64,000 nucleotides of DNA. Origin: Patescibacteria group bacterium UBA2772 (GTDB lineage Bacteria > Patescibacteriota > Minisyncoccia > Moranbacterales > DUUL01). The translations under genes and the position numbers were made by a program. Within the stretch, counting starts at the first letter, position 1, and each line of letters opens with the position of its first letter. This document shows positions 8,469-16,673 of the stretch, in pieces. The stretch is from the NCBI GenBank assembly GCA_002352545.1, contig DEIO01000009.1:1-64000 (forward strand). The letters are read 5' to 3'. The notes under the pieces were generated by a model that did not search any database, had not been told where the DNA came from, and saw only the letters and a program-made list of their open reading frames with translations.

Positions 8469-9719
8469 CTATATGATCTTTTGGTATATATCAATTATTT
8501 TTTTATAAAAAACTTCTTTGCTATATTCTTCTTCAATGTATTTTCTATTTTTCTGACCTCTTAGTTCCATTTCTTCTGGGTTTTCAATCGCATATTCCAT
8601 TTTAGAACGCAAATCGTTTTTATCTCCCATACCAAAGGAAATACCAGCATTACTGTTTTGTGCAATTTCCTTTAAACCACCAAGCCCTGAAGAGATTACG
8701 GCCTTACCAAGTGCCATCGCCTCCAACATTCCATATGGCGCATTTTCATAGCACCTAGAAGGAACAACAATAAAACTAGCTTTATTTATAACTTGGAAAA
8801 GTTTTTCTTTTTCAAGTCTGCCAAGAAATCGTACTTTTCCAGTTAATTTTAATTTTCTAACTAAAAACTCTAAATGCTCCTTTTGTGAACCATCCCCTGC
8901 AATAATAAGCGGTTTATTTGTATTTAATTCGGCATAAGCTTCGATTAAATCACTAACACCTTTTTCCAAAGACAATCTACCAAAATATAGAATAAAGCCA
9001 TTATTATTATCTCCTATTCCTAGCTTCCACGGCTCAACATCTAGCTCTATTTTCTCTACTAAAACTGGATTTACAATCTTTTTTATTTTATTTTTAAATC
9101 CGAATTCTCCATATTTACCTATCAAAAAATCACTCGGGGAAAGATAGCAATCTACTTTATTGTAAGTTCCTCTTACTTTGTGCAAAAGTGCTTCAACAAC
9201 ACACACCGCACTTTTTAAATATGAATTGTGAACACATTTATCCGTGATGCACTTGTGAATTTTTCCTCCCATATTGCCTTCCCAAACTTCGCCAGAAACA
9301 CTTAGGTCATAATTTGGACTAACGACCTTATAGTCATGCAAAGTCCAAACAATTGGAATATTATTCTCTTTAAGTTCATCAATAAGAGAAGGACTTAGAT
9401 GGTGAAAGATATTATGTAAATGAGCCACATCTGGCTTGAAGTCTTTTAGTAACTGTCTTAGTTTTCTACGTGTTTCAAAGTTATACCAAATTCTTGAAAC
9501 AATCCTAGCCTTCTGAATAAAACTAAACTTAGATGAATCACTTAGTTCATAGTATTTAACAAAATATTTACTCCACGGAGACTTATAGTCTTGACTTGTT
9601 TTTGTTGAAAAATGGGCAACCTCATGTCCATTTTCTTCAAGAATATTAATCATATCAAAAAAAGCACGTTCTGCACCTCCACGAAGAAAGAAGTTATTGT
9701 TCGCAACAAGAATCTTCAT
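8469..9719 (-). CDS. GT4-family glycosyltransferase
   Basis: The 416-residue protein starts MKILVANNNFFLRGGAERA, the glycine-rich first loop of GT-B family 4, and carries LHNIFHHLSPSL plus VWTLHDYKVVSPNY, usual in capsule-type GT4 enzymes. The donor half has FILYFGRLSLEKGV and PSRCYENAPYGMLEAMALG with the EX7E pair. A cysteine/histidine-rich insert near residues 155-170 (IHKCITDKCVHNSY) also occurs in related polysaccharide GT4 enzymes. It is the first gene of the minus-strand glycan operon; a TATAAT box sits only nine bases before its ATG, so its message may be almost leaderless. Confidence 0.92.
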   Translation of the reverse strand: MKILVANNNFFLRGGAERAFFDMINILEENGHEVAHFSTKTSQDYKSPWSKYFVKYYELSDSSKFSFIQKARIVSRIWYNFETRRKLRQLLKDFKPDVAHLHNIFHHLSPSLIDELKENNIPIVWTLHDYKVVSPNYDLSVSGEVWEGNMGGKIHKCITDKCVHNSYLKSAVCVVEALLHKVRGTYNKVDCYLSPSDFLIGKYGEFGFKNKIKKIVNPVLVEKIELDVEPWKLGIGDNNNGFILYFGRLSLEKGVSDLIEAYAELNTNKPLIIAGDGSQKEHLEFLVRKLKLTGKVRFLGRLEKEKLFQVINKASFIVVPSRCYENAPYGMLEAMALGKAVISSGLGGLKEIAQNSNAGISFGMGDKNDLRSKMEYAIENPEEMELRGQKNRKYIEEEYSKEVFYKKIIDIYQKII

Positions 9720-9728
9720 TATTTTTCA

Positions 9729-9734
9729 ATTATA
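9729..9734 (-). promoter_or_regulatory. -10 box of the glycan operon, close to the start codon
   Basis: TATAAT on the minus strand ends nine bases before the ATG at 9719, so the transcript would start within about 3 nt of the start codon. The matching -35 (TTAAAA, 9752-9757) is poor. Confidence 0.45.
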
Positions 9735-9847
9735 ATTAATTTAAAAACTCATTTTAAGCTTGCTTTGAGCTTATATCTGTGTTAGACTATCTTTTCAAAT
9801 AAATACCTATGAACCTGCCAATAAATCCATTATAAAGCTATTAATGC

Positions 9848-9853
9848 TATCAT
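9848..9853 (+). promoter_or_regulatory. Extended -10 element for the second polymerase gene
   Basis: TGC-TATCAT lies 12 bases before the ATG at 9866 on the plus strand, with no good -35. The extended TGn motif could compensate. The resulting transcript would be nearly leaderless. Confidence 0.4.
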
Positions 9854-9865
9854 ACAGAAATCTTC

Positions 9866-11215
9866 ATGTCAAGAAATAAAAGTACTAAAAATCAATCATC
9901 GGCAATAGCAACCATATTTGCTGTCTCCCTCCTTGCAATTCTTTTACCGTTATTAAATTTGACGCCTCTTTTAGATTTTCTCCTTTTATTACTCTTTCTG
10001 ACAATTCTTGTGCTTTTAATAAACCCTAAATGGGGTCTTTTTGCAATAATTCTTCTGCGCCCAACATTAGATTTCTCTTCAAATTTAACTATTTTTGAGA
10101 TAGGCCCTTTATCAATAAACCTAGCATCTCTTTTGGGATTATTACTTATTCCGGTGGTTATTATGATTGCAGCAAAAAAAAAGAATCTTTTAAAAAAAAT
10201 TCCTTTATTAAAAAATTGGATCTTGTTTCTAGTAGTATTATCTTTGAGTATGCTGATTTCTTTTAATAAAACTGCTAGTATTTCCGAGTTAATAAGATTT
10301 ATCAGCATCTTTTCATTGTTTATATTAGGATCAATTACTATCAGAAATAAGAATGATTTGTTACAAATCATTCTTATTAGCATCATTTCCATGGTGATAC
10401 CTTCACTTGTCGCGCTTTACCAACTAGTAAACAATACTGGATTAACCTTGTCATATCAAGATGTTCCAAACAGACTTTTTGGAACTTTCGCACATCCAAA
10501 CCTATTTGCTTTTTCATTAACACTTTCAATTGCACTTTCATTGGCAATGTTTTTAAAAAACAAAAATACTTCAATAAAATTTCTTTATGGATTTGCATTT
10601 TTATCATATTCCGGTCTTCTAGCTCTTACTTATACACGAGGAGCTTGGATCTTATTTATCTTTATGATAATCAGTGCTGGAATACTAAAACTAAGAAAAC
10701 TACTCATCATTTCTACATTAATCTTTTTCTGCCTTTATTTAACAGTAGGACCTGTCAAGGATAGAATAAATTCTATAACAACGCTTTCTCCTTATAGCTC
10801 TATTACCTGGAGGTTTAATCTTTGGAGAGATTCATTCGAATATATCAAAGAAGCTCCAATATTAGGCCATGGAACAGGAACGTCAGAGGAATTAATCAAA
10901 ATAAGAAGAGGTTCATTTCTTGGCTCAACCGCTCCTCACAATGACTTTCTGAAAATTCTTTTAGAAAATGGTATTTTCGGTATAATAGCTTTTCTTGGAA
11001 TATTTTTCGTATTATCAAAAAAACTTTTCCTTGGTTTTTCAAGAAACAGTTCTTCGGAATATTCAATTTTAGTTTTAATCTTTTTTTGTTTTACAATAGG
11101 ACTTTATGCTGCCAGTTTTGGTGATAATATATTAGAAGCAACCGCATTACAATGGTCATTTTGGCCATTAGCTGCTGGATTTCTAGTTTCATGCAAACCA
11201 AGTAAGCAATCTTAG
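9866..11215 (+). CDS. O-antigen ligase/polymerase-type membrane protein (Wzy/WaaL-like)
   Basis: This 449-residue protein has about 11 transmembrane segments. An exported loop near residues 310-370 holds SSITWRFNLWRDSFEYIKEA, then GHGTGTSEE and APHNDFLKILLENGIFG. The W-R...W...P-H-N-D-F/Y-L pattern is the hallmark of the PF04932 O-antigen ligase domain, and is a better match than its counterpart at 2717-4330. It is the only plus-strand gene in the locus and is transcribed divergently from the first GT4 gene. It ends 4 bp from the end of the convergent acyltransferase gene. Polymerisation or ligation of an exported lipid-linked glycan is the family role; which of the two applies is open. Confidence 0.88.
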   Translation: MSRNKSTKNQSSAIATIFAVSLLAILLPLLNLTPLLDFLLLLLFLTILVLLINPKWGLFAIILLRPTLDFSSNLTIFEIGPLSINLASLLGLLLIPVVIMIAAKKKNLLKKIPLLKNWILFLVVLSLSMLISFNKTASISELIRFISIFSLFILGSITIRNKNDLLQIILISIISMVIPSLVALYQLVNNTGLTLSYQDVPNRLFGTFAHPNLFAFSLTLSIALSLAMFLKNKNTSIKFLYGFAFLSYSGLLALTYTRGAWILFIFMIISAGILKLRKLLIISTLIFFCLYLTVGPVKDRINSITTLSPYSSITWRFNLWRDSFEYIKEAPILGHGTGTSEELIKIRRGSFLGSTAPHNDFLKILLENGIFGIIAFLGIFFVLSKKLFLGFSRNSSSEYSILVLIFFCFTIGLYAASFGDNILEATALQWSFWPLAAGFLVSCKPSKQS

Positions 11216-11219
11216 AGAA

Positions 11220-12278
11220 TTATCCATTAGGACAATTTCCTAGTTTTGTAATCCTCTTTATTATTCCCTTTATGAACAAAAGACTCTTCCACCAAATACA
11301 GACTGATAAATTTTTTGAGAAATAAAAATCATACTGCTTTAGAATTTGATTGCTGAAATCCCTTTTCCATTTACTATCACCAACTGAAAAATCAACTGTA
11401 TTGAATCCATTTTTTTGTAGATACCTTAGAACATAAAAAATTAAGATTTTCCCTGGAGTAAATTTAGAAAATTCAGATACAAAAGCTATATTTGTTATCA
11501 AAAAAGTTTTATTAGCAAACATTCCAAATAAACAAGCAATTTCTTTGTTATCTTTCTTCAAAAAAGCTACTCCTACATTTTTGTTATTATTCTTTATCCA
11601 AGAACGATAGATATTTCTAGCAGAATCTTTCTGAAAAATAGCAATCCCCTTCTTACTTTTCCAGCTTTTTTGCTCTATTTCAATCATTTTTTGAAAATCT
11701 CCTGCATTTTCTTTTCTGTGAAATTCAAAAGTCATACTATCTTCACTTTTTTTGATCTTCTTTTTGAATTTTTTACGAGTTTTTTTACTCATACTAGCAA
11801 GCAGATCTTTTTCAAAATTTATTCTTAGACTTTTACAAGAAAATTCAAAAGTACAATTTTTAATTATACTCATATTATTTCTCATAAATAAATTCAGATG
11901 CTTTTCCTCTAATTCAGCTAAAAAAATATTATTCTTCTTTTCTGTAGCACTTTCAATTAAAAATCTAAGGATTTCTGGGTCTTGCTTCTTAATACACAAT
12001 GAAGATCTATCAATGGAATCACCAAAGCTGTCTATACATAAAAGAGTTTTTATCCCGAACCTATATCCCCAAACAAGTGGCAAAATAGCAACTAGTTCAT
12101 CCTTTTTGTAGCAAAAAACTATCATGTATTTTGTTGCTGGAAAAACATCAATAAAAGAAATGAAATGTTCTAAAGAATTAAAAAAATGCGCTCCAGGAGC
12201 ACTATTCCAAAGATTTGACCACTGGTGAGAATATTCCTTTGTCAACCTTGTTATCTTTTTTATTCTATAGTTTTCCAA
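11220..12278 (-). CDS. CelD/FemAB-type GNAT acyltransferase
   Basis: The 352-residue protein resembles the acetyltransferase group found with cellulose and exopolysaccharide genes (PF13480-like). It has an N-terminal WSNLWNSAPGAHFFNSLEHF segment typical of CelD-like proteins, and a C-terminal GNAT-like core with VAFLKKDNKEIACLFGMF, then FSKFTPGKILIFYVLRYL and FNTVDFSVGDSKWKRDF. The G...KWK/R end motif is characteristic. Relatives are thought to acylate sugars or link amino acids to cell-wall precursors. The gene is convergent with the second polymerase gene and probably acts on the same glycan. A lysine-rich stretch (MSKKTRKKFKKKIKKSE) mid-protein could bind membrane or substrate, which is a guess. 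Confidence 0.8.
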   Translation of the reverse strand: MENYRIKKITRLTKEYSHQWSNLWNSAPGAHFFNSLEHFISFIDVFPATKYMIVFCYKKDELVAILPLVWGYRFGIKTLLCIDSFGDSIDRSSLCIKKQDPEILRFLIESATEKKNNIFLAELEEKHLNLFMRNNMSIIKNCTFEFSCKSLRINFEKDLLASMSKKTRKKFKKKIKKSEDSMTFEFHRKENAGDFQKMIEIEQKSWKSKKGIAIFQKDSARNIYRSWIKNNNKNVGVAFLKKDNKEIACLFGMFANKTFLITNIAFVSEFSKFTPGKILIFYVLRYLQKNGFNTVDFSVGDSKWKRDFSNQILKQYDFYFSKNLSVCIWWKSLLFIKGIIKRITKLGNCPNG

Positions 12279-12361
12279 TTTTTTACACTGAATAATAATA
12301 TTTTTTAACTTCTTATTATAACAGTTATACGACTAATAGTCAATCCTAAAATGACAAGTTT

Positions 12362-12394
12362 AAAGGGCAGCGCTACAATGTAGTGCTGCCCTTT
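12362..12394 (-). terminator. Strong hairpin terminator after the LysM/coiled-coil gene
   Basis: A 16-bp stem with one G-T pair (AAAGGGCAGCACTACA on the minus strand) is followed by TTTAAACTTG. A second perfect 8-bp hairpin (ACCATTCA/TGAATGGT) precedes it at about 12397-12413. Together they close the exported-protein island. The rest of 12279-12575 shows no gene. Confidence 0.7.
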
Positions 12395-12575
12395 GACCAT
12401 TCAATGAATGGTTTGAAACAATATTATCAGACAAAGTCCGATGACTTCTCTTAGTCAGACTCGGTCTGATATTGGTAGAACAAATAAAACAGTGTGTAGA
12501 TTACCTACACTAGAAAATGAAACTGGTTTTTGATTTGAAAAATCTTCTCCAGAAACATATTCTATATAACCGCTA

Positions 12576-13682
12576 TCAAATTGCAGGCGCCGTGTCATTA
12601 CTAACAACAGAAGCAACAGTCTGATCGGCACTTTCGCTTCCCTTGGTCTGTGTGTCAGATTTTCCACCCTTTCCACGAAAACTTCTGTAAACAAAACGTC
12701 CGATAAAGAAGAGGAAGAGTAAGAGGAAGAGTAAGAGGTATATTACTAATGCTGCGTTCCCAATAAAAATCAATACATGCTTCATACCAAACATCTTCTT
12801 GATTGCTTCCAGTGCAGTTATTTTCTTTCCCTGACTTGCAATGGTGGTTTCTTGTGTTGCAATCACACCCTTAGCATCAACAAAGTTGCCCTTGGTAACT
12901 TTGTGTGCTTCAACTTCGTCAGCAAACTTACCATTAACAACAGCATATGCTTCTTTTTCAGCCATCAGATTAGCTATGGTTTCACCATGAGCCACAACTT
13001 CTTTTTCAAGATTACTTTCAGCAATCTCAAGAGTTCTCTGTTTTGCTGCGAGAGTGGCTTTGGTTTCACCATGAGCTGCTACTTCTGCTGCAAGATCAGA
13101 CTTATGAGCCACTTTTTCAGCAGTTAAATTGCCAGTCAGCGTTGCAATTGTTGCAGCCTGCTTTTCAATTTGGCCATTTAATTTAACAACTTCTCCTTTG
13201 AGGATTTTGACATCCTTCTGGAGATTAGCAATCTCAAAAGCATTGAGTCGAAGTTCCTGAGCAATCATACTTGTCGGGATATAAAAAACAAACCCCGGAT
13301 GAAGTTTTTCACACTCCTTCATCTTAAGACCATTGGCTTCAACAATTTTGCGGATATTCCGAAGACCTGCTCCGGAAACAACTTTTGCAATCTCACCGAT
13401 GGTATCACCGTTAACATTCTTGGAAAGTTTCAAAGCATGAAGATCGTTAGTACCGAATCTTCCTGCAATCCCTTTAACACGAATAAGTTCCTTCTCTGCT
13501 CTGGCAGCCTTTAATGTTTTCTGAATATCTATCAAAGTAGTAACACCAACATTCTTTGCAGCAGCTATTTTCGCTTGGATATCAGCTACGCTAGTTGCAG
13601 CAAAAGAAACTCCGGCAAACAAAAATATTGCTATCGAAATAATCACTGCGTAAACTATTGTACTTTTCTTTTCCATTTTCAA
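12576..13682 (-). CDS. Exported LysM-like, coiled-coil membrane protein with internal repeats
   Basis: This 368-residue protein has a signal peptide (residues 1-29, ending SFAATS) and a good Shine-Dalgarno (AAAGGAG). Residues 80-130 form a LysM-like unit: GDTIGEIAKVV, then NIRKIVEANGL and KLHPGFVFYIP. Residues 145-290 are an alanine-rich coiled coil with four imperfect copies of a motif E-V-x-A-H-x-x-T (AEVAAHGETKATL, EVVAHGETIANL, DEVEAHKVTKGNF and a degenerate first copy). A C-terminal hydrophobic helix (about 298-322) precedes a basic segment (YRSFRGKGGK) and a polar tail. The likely topology is a peptidoglycan-binding head and long stalk held in the membrane. No family recognised beyond the LysM resemblance. 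It follows a hairpin-rich 101-bp gap after the next exported gene and is visibly richer in G+C than the glycan genes. Confidence 0.75.
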   Translation of the reverse strand: MKMEKKSTIVYAVIISIAIFLFAGVSFAATSVADIQAKIAAAKNVGVTTLIDIQKTLKAARAEKELIRVKGIAGRFGTNDLHALKLSKNVNGDTIGEIAKVVSGAGLRNIRKIVEANGLKMKECEKLHPGFVFYIPTSMIAQELRLNAFEIANLQKDVKILKGEVVKLNGQIEKQAATIATLTGNLTAEKVAHKSDLAAEVAAHGETKATLAAKQRTLEIAESNLEKEVVAHGETIANLMAEKEAYAVVNGKFADEVEAHKVTKGNFVDAKGVIATQETTIASQGKKITALEAIKKMFGMKHVLIFIGNAALVIYLLLFLLLFLFFIGRFVYRSFRGKGGKSDTQTKGSESADQTVASVVSNDTAPAI

Positions 13683-13733
13683 TTCTCCTTTCCCTTGTAC
13701 GGGAAATTGCTGATTTTAGATTTAGTTTACTTC

Positions 13734-13767
13734 GGCCACTCACCTAAATGAAATTAGGTGAGTGGCC
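13734..13767 (-). promoter_or_regulatory. Perfect 14-bp hairpin between two exported-protein genes
   Basis: GGCCACTCACCTAA pairs perfectly with TTAGGTGAGTGGCC around a 6-nt loop. No U-run follows on the minus strand, so it is not a canonical terminator. It may block 3' exonucleases or partly uncouple the downstream gene. A smaller TTTCCC/GGGAAA hairpin at about 13685-13705 abuts the Shine-Dalgarno of the downstream gene. Confidence 0.6.
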
Positions 13768-13783
13768 AAAAAGGAATTTTCCT

Positions 13784-15166
13784 TTATTTCTTTTCTTTTG
13801 AAGCAGCATCGAGTTGATCAGCATAAGTACCAAGACTTGTGACAGCCTTAATCTTATATCTCTTCATGACTTTCTCGACCTGCATCAGGTTATCAATATA
13901 GGCTTTGGAGAATTCTTCCTCCGTAATAATGCCTTTTTCTTTTACTCTTTTGATGACATCAGCTCTTTCAAGCCATGCCAGAGCAACACCCATTCTTGCC
14001 AATTTAAGGTTTTCACCTCTTATGTTGTCACGAATGGCCTGTGCAAGATGCGACTGGAAAATACTCAACGGCTTAAGGTCCGTCCTTTTTGACGCCATGT
14101 ATTTATCCAATTCAATCTGAGCAACCTGTAGTCTTGTTCTTCCGTTCGGACTAGGAACAGGAAGAGCACACATTGCCAGCGTCAGATAGTGGTCTTTTTT
14201 CAAAGACAATTCTTTTGCTGGTGCAGAAACTACTTCCTTTTCAACATGCGTTACTGCTGCAGGTATGGCATTTTTGGGTTCTTGTATCCCTAAAGAAATT
14301 CGAACATTGTCAGGGTTAATCACTTTTACAAGTGCAACTGACAAAAACGGATTAGCTTTAAGTCCATTACTACCACTAGTGCCACTAAGTGCACCGCCTA
14401 AACTACCACCGACTGGAAGCGCATTACTTCCAGAAAGGCTTAATGCGCCCGAGAGCAAAGCTCCCAGGTTCACACCTTTTGCTTCAGTACCGAACATGAC
14501 TTCAGCACCTTCACCTGTGGGAACGATAAAATCTGCTCCCAGTATCATAGATGCTTTGCAAATCATTATACCTAGATCGTCTGAAGAAATGTTTTCCAAT
14601 TTGAGACTACGGTACCATTTTTCAAAACCCTCACGAGTCTTAAAAGTAATGGAACCCATAGCAAAATAGTCCACTCCTTTTTTGGCATACTTTCCTGGAT
14701 ATTTAGCCCAGGGCCGTACAGCATTGGTTGCTGGAAGATCATACATAACCACGACATTCGCAGTCTTGAGAAGATACTTCTGTGCCTTGGCGAAAGCCTT
14801 AGCAAGTGCCTCTTTCTCATATTTTCCATCAACAAGCTTTGTTTTATTTCCAAAATAAACTTCGACCATACCGGATGTAATTACCTCGGGAAGAGCCAGA
14901 AAGACTCTTTTGGCCTCTTTCAACGACCAAAGACTACCTTTGGTAATCGGGATGTTTGGTGTACCAGGATACATGCCTTCAAACATACCCATATAAGCAC
15001 CACTCCTGTATTTATCATGACCATCGCCTCCACCAGTCACTACTGCGATGTTGTTTATGTTCTCAAAATCAGTCTCCACATCCACTTCTGCAGCAAATGT
15101 CATATTGGCAAAAGCCAAAGACATTGCAATCAGAAGTACAATTACGATACTAGTGTTTTTTTTCAT
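13784..15166 (-). CDS. Exported protein of unknown function, central protein of the island
   Basis: The 460-residue protein has a clear signal peptide (residues 1-27, ending MTFAAEVD) and an AAGGAG Shine-Dalgarno. The mature N-terminal domain (about 35-235) has alternating hydrophobic strands and helices (NIAVVTGGGDGHDKYRSGAY, ANVVVMYDLPATNAVRPW, VDYFAMGSITFKTREGFEKW). A low-complexity Gly/Ser/Leu/Ala hinge follows (about 240-280), then a strand-rich piece (SVALVKVINPDNVRISLGI) and a helical C-terminal domain (about 340-460) full of charged residues. No cysteines are evident in the mature folded domains apart from two, and no catalytic motif is recognised. It has two tandem promoters and a leader of about 210 nt. 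Real and probably abundant; function unknown. Confidence 0.8.
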   Translation of the reverse strand: MKKNTSIVIVLLIAMSLAFANMTFAAEVDVETDFENINNIAVVTGGGDGHDKYRSGAYMGMFEGMYPGTPNIPITKGSLWSLKEAKRVFLALPEVITSGMVEVYFGNKTKLVDGKYEKEALAKAFAKAQKYLLKTANVVVMYDLPATNAVRPWAKYPGKYAKKGVDYFAMGSITFKTREGFEKWYRSLKLENISSDDLGIMICKASMILGADFIVPTGEGAEVMFGTEAKGVNLGALLSGALSLSGSNALPVGGSLGGALSGTSGSNGLKANPFLSVALVKVINPDNVRISLGIQEPKNAIPAAVTHVEKEVVSAPAKELSLKKDHYLTLAMCALPVPSPNGRTRLQVAQIELDKYMASKRTDLKPLSIFQSHLAQAIRDNIRGENLKLARMGVALAWLERADVIKRVKEKGIITEEEFSKAYIDNLMQVEKVMKRYKIKAVTSLGTYADQLDAASKEKK

Positions 15167-15381
15167 AATCTTCTCCTTTTCTGATTTGTGTTACGCTTTT
15201 TATAACGAAACACTTGTGCTACTATTAAGTTGACAAGCTACTACTAAAAATAAACTATTTGTCACTCATTATATAAATTACTAACAAGTAACAAACTGGA
15301 TTATCTTTTATTTGTTCTATTCAACCTTTTTACGTTTCCAGAAAACTTTAGTTTTCAGAGTCACTTCAAGACTGTTTTAAA

Positions 15382-15410
15382 ATTATACACTTTTTTTATA
15401 CTTTTGTCAA
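15382..15410 (-). promoter_or_regulatory. Perfect-consensus promoter for the 13784-15166 gene
   Basis: Minus-strand TTGACA (15405-15410), 17-base spacer, TATAAT (15382-15387). Transcription would start near 15375, giving a leader of about 210 nt with a 7-bp hairpin (GAAAACT/AGTTTTC, near 15341-15356). Confidence 0.8.
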
Positions 15411-15482
15411 GTGTTTCAATCTCTTATCCCCCTAAAAAAAGACTTTGCGCAGAACTTCAATTAATCAACAATTTGATTTATA

Positions 15483-15509
15483 ATTATACTCTTTTTTTGT
15501 TTTTGTCAA
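15483..15509 (-). promoter_or_regulatory. Second, repeated promoter-like element upstream
   Basis: Minus-strand TTGACA (15504-15509) and TATAAT (15483-15488) sit 15 bases apart. The element is a degenerate direct copy of the promoter at 15382-15410, including flanking AATTATAC and GTCAAG. The short spacer makes it weaker or differently regulated. Confidence 0.5.
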
Positions 15510-15534
15510 GGCTAAGTAGATAAATATAAGTTAA

Positions 15535-15566
15535 GACCCGAAGCGAAATAAATCTTCGCTTCGGGT
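15535..15566 (-). terminator. Terminator-type hairpin after the small cysteine-containing exported protein
   Basis: ACCCGAAGCGA pairs perfectly with TCGCTTCGGGT. A run of six T follows on the plus strand; on the minus strand, the direction of the gene, TCTTAACTT follows. It may work in both directions. Next to it, TGGTCAA-A-TTGACCA (15571-15585) is a perfect operator-like palindrome. The rest of 15167-15630 holds the two promoters above and no gene. Confidence 0.6.
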
Positions 15567-15630
15567 TTTTTGGTCAAATTGACCACTTAGCTTAAATCTC
15601 AATTGGTGTGACTTGGTCACCGGCTTATTG

Positions 15631-16281
15631 TTAATTTACTTCAATCTTAAGCGTTCCCAGCATTTCATTCTGCTGGATAGTAGAAATTCCATTGCCTTCG
15701 GTTGTCTGAAAGCTGCTGTTAAGCATTTGAGAGTCTAATGTTCCGGTGGTGCCAGGAGTGGCACAAACCATTTCAGCCATTGAAAGGTGGGAATTCATTC
15801 CGGCGTCCAAACCAGTGTCCATAATGTTTGAATAGAGGTCTGCTCCAGCGTGATTCTCCGAGAAAATACGTCCGCCTTCAAAGGCACCATCAGTGGCCGT
15901 TGTACTGAGCGACGCTGTTGTCACATCCTGGATTCGAAGTCCGGCAGTTCCATCAGGACGTTCCACATTAAGGTCCATTACCTGATAGGAAATGTTGTCG
16001 ATGGAAGCCGTTCCAATATCTGATGCACCAGCAACAGTACCAATGGCAAGACTTGAACAGCCTACACCCCAAATCGTGTTATCAGTAATATCGGTATCTC
16101 CCCAGAGATTACCCTCATTCCACCCGTCCACGAATGCTCCATCACAGTTGCCATCACATTCAGTGTTGGTCGTTACTACGGGATCGGGGCAATCGCCACC
16201 GGGGCAATCCGCAAAGGACATTCCAGTGATCATTGTTACTGCAAATAGGGTCAACGCTAATACTACTAAAGATTTTTTCAT
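15631..16281 (-). CDS. Small exported Thr/Ser/Gly-rich protein with N-terminal cysteine pairs
   Basis: The 216-residue protein has a textbook signal peptide (MKKSLVVLALTLFAVTMITG..SFA) and an AGAGAGGA ribosome-binding site. The mature chain begins DCPGGDCPDP and has C26, C31, C42, C46, C75 and C173, so disulphides or metal binding near the N-terminus are likely. The body is polar, rich in T, S, G, N, D and A, low in lysine and probably beta-rich (TASLSTTATDGAFEGG, TTGTLDSQMLNSSFQTT), as in surface-layer, pilin-like or fibre-forming proteins. No family recognised. Two consensus promoters precede it and its base composition is clearly more G+C-rich than that of the flanking glycan and wzz genes. 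Probably highly expressed; structural role is an inference. Confidence 0.78.
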   Translation of the reverse strand: MKKSLVVLALTLFAVTMITGMSFADCPGGDCPDPVVTTNTECDGNCDGAFVDGWNEGNLWGDTDITDNTIWGVGCSSLAIGTVAGASDIGTASIDNISYQVMDLNVERPDGTAGLRIQDVTTASLSTTATDGAFEGGRIFSENHAGADLYSNIMDTGLDAGMNSHLSMAEMVCATPGTTGTLDSQMLNSSFQTTEGNGISTIQQNEMLGTLKIEVN

Positions 16282-16562
16282 GTTTCATTCCTCTCTATTA
16301 TGATAATTGATGTCGATAACAAGGCACATCCCCGTTATCTGTTTCATACTACATGATACTACATTTTCAAAAACATTTGCGTCCCATATCCTCCTTTACA
16401 GGACATTTGAGATTTAAAAAAATTTAAGGTACATTCGAAACGATAGCCGTTTCCACGTCCGAATTTTTTTATATCTTTTCGGACGCGAAATTTCTGCCAT
16501 TTCTTCTGCGCTTAACTTTATTATAAATTTTAAAGAAACTTCAAATCTCTTACGTTTGGCAA

Positions 16563-16591
16563 ACTATAGCATACTTAATGTTTCTTGTCAA
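16563..16591 (-). promoter_or_regulatory. Consensus promoter P1 for the 15631-16281 gene
   Basis: Minus-strand TTGACA (16586-16591), 17-base spacer, TATAGT (16563-16568). The leader to the ATG at 16281 would be about 275 nt and contains the perfect stem CGTCCGAA/TTCGGACG (about 16456-16485) and GATAAC/GTTATC close to the start. No gene is seen in 16282-16691. Confidence 0.75.
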
Positions 16592-16673
16592 TACTATCAG
16601 ATACCGTCTTCTTAACGCTCCAACTTAGCTATGCCACAACTCTTAGGTGGCTTCAAATTTCCTAAGTTAGTGT

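Noticed and set aside
12455..12694. 79-codon minus-strand ORF overlapping the end of the LysM-like gene
   Set aside because: It is in another frame of a well-supported gene, has no ribosome-binding site and has an unlikely composition.
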